Shown here piece by piece: positions 60,850 to 64,000 of a stretch of DNA of 64,000 nucleotides. How positions within the stretch are numbered: the stretch's first letter is position 1; each line of letters starts with the position of its first letter. The stretch is from Catellatospora vulcania (GTDB taxonomy: Bacteria > Actinomycetota > Actinomycetes > Mycobacteriales > Micromonosporaceae), in assembly GCF_009720385.1 (NCBI RefSeq), contig NZ_WARX01000001.1:1461353-1525352 (forward strand), given 5' to 3'. Below the pieces are notes generated by a model. That model searched no databases and was not told where the DNA came from. It was given only the letters and a program-made list of their open reading frames with translations. Both the position numbers and the translations under genes were made by a program.

Positions 60850-62475
60850 TCAGTGCTCCAGGTAGGTGGCGTGGTCGTAGTCGGCGTACGCGCCGTCGTT
60901 GCCGAGGTCCTGCACCCACAGGCCGAGGAACGCGCCGGTGAAGCCCCAGGCGGCCGGCTCGCCGTCGATGATCAGAGCGGCATGCTCGTCGGACAGGATC
61001 GTCGCGTCCAGCTCGACGGGCAGCTGCCGCCAGCCGTCGCCGAGGTCGTAGGAGAACCGCACCGCGGGCCCGTCGAACTCCGCACGCAGGCCGACCCGGC
61101 CCGCCGCGCTGACGTCCACGGTGAGGTCCGGGTACACCGTGCGCCGGCCGCTGTCCGAGCTGAGCAGCTCCAGCACCGCCCTGCCGTCGTCGGCCCGGGT
61201 CAGATAGAGGTAGTACCAGTTCAGGGTGTTGTAGTAGGCGGTGATCCCGGCGAGGTGCCGGTGGTCGGCGGGGTCGAACTCGACGACGGTGTCCAGCGAG
61301 CAGTGGGTCGCGCCGACGCGGCGGGCGACCAGGCTGGGAGTCTGCTTGCCGACCGGGGACTGTCCGCCGCGGATGCGCAGGTGCGAGGGCCGGGTACGCA
61401 GGTCGATCCAGTCGGGGCCGGCTGGGCGGCGCAGGGTCGACCACGAGGTGGCCAGCTGGGGTGCGTCGAAGTGGTCGGTGGCGGGTTCGGCGGGCCACGG
61501 GTGTTCGGGCAGGCCGGGTGCGGTGATCTCGTCGGCGGGGACGCCGCCGGGGATGCTGGGCCAGCCGCCGGGTGTCCAGTCGACTTTCTGGATGGCGGTC
61601 TCGCGGCCGAGCACGCAGTTGCCCAGCGGGGTGTAGGGGCGGCCGACCAGGTGGGCGAGGTACCAGTCGCCGTGCTGGGTCTGCACCAGGCTGCCGTGTC
61701 CGGCCTTCTGCAGTGCCAGGTCCGGACGCCCGACCGAGGTCAGCAGCGGCCCGATCGGGTCGACCTCGTACGGCCCGTGCAGGTTGCGTGACCGGGCGAC
61801 GGTGACCTGGTGTTCCCAGCTCGTGCCGCCCTCGGCGGTGACCAGCCAGTACCAGCCGTCGTGGCGGTAGAGGTGCGGGCCCTCGGTCAGGCCGGCCTCG
61901 GTGCCGGTGAAGATGATCTGCGCGTTGCCGACGAGCTGCCGCTTGTCCCGGTCGTAGCGCTGGATCTCGATGCCGCCGAAGCGGTCGCGGCCGGGCCGCC
62001 AGTCGGCGCTCATCGCCAGGAGCCAGCTGGTCCCGTCCTCGTCGTGGAACAGCGAGGCGTCGAACCCGTGTGAGTGCAGCACGACCGGGTCGGACCAGGG
62101 GCCGGTGATGTCGGGGGCGGTGGTGAGGTAGTTCTGGGGGTCCCAGTAGCCGCTGGCGAAGCTGGCGACGTCGCTGTAGACGAGGTGGAACTGGCCGTCG
62201 TGCCAGGTGAGGTCGGGCGCCCAGACGCCGTTGGAGTCGCCGCAGCCGCGTAGGTCGAGCAGGCGGCGTTCGGTGACGATGCCGCCGAGGGCGCGCCAGT
62301 GGACGAGGTCGCGGGAGTGGTGCACGCGTACGCCCGGGTACCACTCGAAGGTCGAGGTGGCCAGGTAGTAGTCGTCGGCGACGCGCAGGATCGAGGGGTC
62401 GGGGTGGAACCCGGGCAGGATCGGGTTGCGGATCGACCGGGCGGCGGTGGCCACGTCTGCGATCTCGGTCGACAT
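60850..62475 (-). CDS. Intracellular GH43 beta-xylosidase/arabinofuranosidase
   Basis: A 541-residue enzyme without signal peptide. The five-bladed propeller shows the catalytic base D26 in PGFHPDPSI, the pKa-modulating Asp in FDASLFHDEDG and the acid Glu in LTEGPHLY. The C-terminal ~200 residues (from ATDHFDAPQLATSWSTLRRPAG) are the beta-sandwich that completes the active site in XynB-type xylosidases. ATG 62475 has AAGGAG 7 nt upstream. It splits xylo-oligosaccharides after uptake, which fits the divergently encoded binding protein at 62745. Confidence 0.93.
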   Translation of the reverse strand: MSTEIADVATAARSIRNPILPGFHPDPSILRVADDYYLATSTFEWYPGVRVHHSRDLVHWRALGGIVTERRLLDLRGCGDSNGVWAPDLTWHDGQFHLVYSDVASFASGYWDPQNYLTTAPDITGPWSDPVVLHSHGFDASLFHDEDGTSWLLAMSADWRPGRDRFGGIEIQRYDRDKRQLVGNAQIIFTGTEAGLTEGPHLYRHDGWYWLVTAEGGTSWEHQVTVARSRNLHGPYEVDPIGPLLTSVGRPDLALQKAGHGSLVQTQHGDWYLAHLVGRPYTPLGNCVLGRETAIQKVDWTPGGWPSIPGGVPADEITAPGLPEHPWPAEPATDHFDAPQLATSWSTLRRPAGPDWIDLRTRPSHLRIRGGQSPVGKQTPSLVARRVGATHCSLDTVVEFDPADHRHLAGITAYYNTLNWYYLYLTRADDGRAVLELLSSDSGRRTVYPDLTVDVSAAGRVGLRAEFDGPAVRFSYDLGDGWRQLPVELDATILSDEHAALIIDGEPAAWGFTGAFLGLWVQDLGNDGAYADYDHATYLEH

Positions 62476-62659
62476 GTTCGGCTCCTTGTGTTCGGGCTGG
62501 CACTGTGCCGTCTTCCGGCGAAGTTCCGAAAACTCTCGGCCGGAACGATCAGAAATCCCGCCCACCGTAACGGTTCAAGTCGAGATGCGACAGCCCCTTG
62601 ACCCCGTACGTACCCACGTCGTAACGTGCCCGCCATCACTTGAAAATACCGGCTGCGTA

Positions 62660-62672
62660 CTGAAAGTTTCGG
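62660..62672. promoter_or_regulatory. CTGAAAGTTTCGG inverted repeat in the xylosidase/binding-protein promoter
   Basis: A near-perfect match to CGAAAGTTTCG at 60778, in the divergent promoter between GH43 and the binding-protein gene. A GTTCCG/CGGAAC inverted repeat (62523-62528 and 62541-62546) lies nearer the GH43 start. Confidence 0.6.
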
Positions 62673-62744
62673 AGCCGCGTTTCCGCACCTCCCGCCGACC
62701 TGATCGGCACCCGAGCACCTGGTAAGTCCTCGAAGGGATGGCAC

Positions 62745-64000
62745 ATGACAGCGCACCTCTCCCGCAGAACGCTGCTCGGCATCGCGGGCGCCGGCGCCGG
62801 CGCGTACCTGCTGAGCGCCTGCGGCAGCGATGAACCGAGCACGCCGGACGGCCCTCAGACGATCAACTGGTGGCACATTCAGAACACCGAGCCGATGCTG
62901 CCCGTGTGGGCGGCGATGGCCAAGGAGTACGAGACCGCGCACACGAACGTGAAGGTCGTGATCCAGCCGCTGGAGAACGAGGCGTTCAAGGCGAAGCTGA
63001 CCACCGCCACGCAGGCGGGCTCGCCGCCGGACCTGTTCCAGTCGTGGGGCGGCGGCGTGCTCAAGCAGCAGGTCGACGCGGGTCTGCTGAAGGACATCAC
63101 GGCCGATGTGCAGCCGTGGATCGGCAGCCTGCTGCCGGCGTCGCTGCAGCCGTTCACGATCGACGGGAAGGTCTACGGGGTTCCGTTCGACGTGGGCATG
63201 GTCGGGTTCTGGTACAACAAGGACCTTTTCGCCAAGGCGGGGGTCACGGCGACGCCGACGACGTGGGCTGAGTTGCTGACGACGGTGTCGACGATCAAGA
63301 GCAAGGGCATCGTGCCGATCGCGCTGGCGGGCAAGGAGAAGTGGCCAGGGCATTTCTACTGGGCGTACCTGGCTATGCGCATCGGTGGTCTGGGAGCGCT
63401 TCAGCAGGCGGCGAAGGACAACAACTTCGACACGCCGGACTTCATCGCCGCGGGTGCGCGGTTGAAGGAGCTGGTGGATCTGCAGCCGTTCCAGAAGGGT
63501 TTCCTGGGGGCGGAGTACGGGTCGCCCGATGGTCAGGCGGCGACGATGGGCAACGGCGGGGCGGCGTTGGAGTTGATGGGGCAGTGGGCTCCGTCGGTGC
63601 AGGCGTCGAGCTCGACGAGCAAGAAGGGCCTGGGTGACAAGCTGGGTTACTTCGCGTTCCCGGCGGTCGAGGGCGGCAAGGGGACCGTGGCGGAGGCGTT
63701 CGGTGGCGGCAACGGTTTCGTGGTCGGCAAGAACGCCCCGGCCTCGACGGTGGACTTCCTGAAGGTGCTGCTGGACGTCGCGAATCAGCGTAAGTCGGCG
63801 GCGACGGGTGCGGTGCTGCCGACGGTCAAGGATGCCGCGGACGCGATCAAGGATCCGAACAGCAAGGTCGTCGCGGCGAGTCTGGCCAGCGCGACGGGGT
63901 TCCAGTTGTATCTGGACCAGGCGTATCCGCCGGCCGTCGGCCAGCAGGTCAACGACAGTGTCGCCGAGCTGGTCGCCGGTTCGAAGTCCCCGGAGCAGAT
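62745..64000 (+). CDS. Sugar-binding lipoprotein of an ABC importer (3' partial)
   Basis: At least 418 residues, cut by the window end. The leader has a twin-arginine-like SRRTLLG and lipobox LSAC with the lipidated Cys at 26. The mature part is an extracellular solute-binding protein family 1 (INWWHIQNTEPMLPVWAAMA; VPFDVGMVGFWYNKDLF). The ATG at 62745 has AAGGGA 7 nt upstream. Its divergence from the xylosidase gene and shared operator suggest xylo-oligosaccharide binding; the permeases should follow outside the window. Confidence 0.93.
   Translation, partial: MTAHLSRRTLLGIAGAGAGAYLLSACGSDEPSTPDGPQTINWWHIQNTEPMLPVWAAMAKEYETAHTNVKVVIQPLENEAFKAKLTTATQAGSPPDLFQSWGGGVLKQQVDAGLLKDITADVQPWIGSLLPASLQPFTIDGKVYGVPFDVGMVGFWYNKDLFAKAGVTATPTTWAELLTTVSTIKSKGIVPIALAGKEKWPGHFYWAYLAMRIGGLGALQQAAKDNNFDTPDFIAAGARLKELVDLQPFQKGFLGAEYGSPDGQAATMGNGGAALELMGQWAPSVQASSSTSKKGLGDKLGYFAFPAVEGGKGTVAEAFGGGNGFVVGKNAPASTVDFLKVLLDVANQRKSAATGAVLPTVKDAADAIKDPNSKVVAASLASATGFQLYLDQAYPPAVGQQVNDSVAELVAGSKSPEQ

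Noticed and set aside
62560..62600. GGTTCAAGTC, resembling a tRNA T-loop
   Set aside because: No matching acceptor, D or anticodon stems around it; it is part of the divergent promoter.

Overview
The window is GC-rich actinobacterial DNA. Genes are tightly packed, GTG starts are frequent, and there are many 4-nt GTGA/ATGA stop/start overlaps. The mix of STAND NTPases, an FxSxx-COOH peptide-modification cassette, ECF sigma factors and secreted hemicellulases suggests a mycelial actinomycete, most likely of the Micromonosporaceae. The family assignment is inference; no rRNA or tRNA gene is visible.

Layout: 0-2.3 kb is the end of a sugar ABC-transport operon (two permeases and a YesL/DUF624-like protein), followed by an IS5-type transposase remnant. 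3.3-8.8 kb holds two adjacent kinase/LuxR-regulator pairs on the minus strand, one of them in an operon with a drug-type ABC exporter. 9-22 kb is mixed chromosomal content: a secreted GH43 arabinanase-like enzyme, an ArsR-like regulator, an oxidoreductase behind three tandem operators, an ECF sigma factor with a membrane partner, a TetR regulator, exported proteins, an AlkD-like HEAT protein, DUF72, exonuclease III and a PETase/cutinase-like hydrolase. 21.5-28.2 kb is a LacI-controlled sugar-uptake and GH42 beta-galactosidase operon. 28.4-34.5 kb carries a large M6-type metalloprotease, another two-component pair and a small sigma factor with a partner membrane protein. 58-64 kb is a xylan locus: CE4 deacetylase, GH10 xylanase, GH43 xylosidase and a sugar-binding lipoprotein cut by the window end.

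The most unusual part is 34.5-57.1 kb. It contains four NB-ARC/STAND ATPases with different N-terminal modules (XRE-like at 35016 and 44648, EAD2-like at 50995, KGGTGR ATPase plus TIR-like at 54378). It also has a 1763-residue caspase-like/NACHT/WD40 protein translationally coupled to a lipase-like hydrolase. In the middle lies a three-gene peptide-maturation cassette: an FxsA-like precursor, an FxsB radical SAM/SPASM enzyme and a separate HExxH enzyme. The precursor ends in a tandem FxS-FxS hexapeptide instead of the usual FxSxx. A 93-bp element with phased CCAAAC repeats occurs twice, once before a 69-residue membrane peptide and once before the precursor gene, which suggests that the two are co-regulated.

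My reading is that this block is a signalling or conflict island in which a modified peptide and STAND/caspase sensors act together. Domain content, coupling and the shared element are read from the sequence; the biological role is inference.
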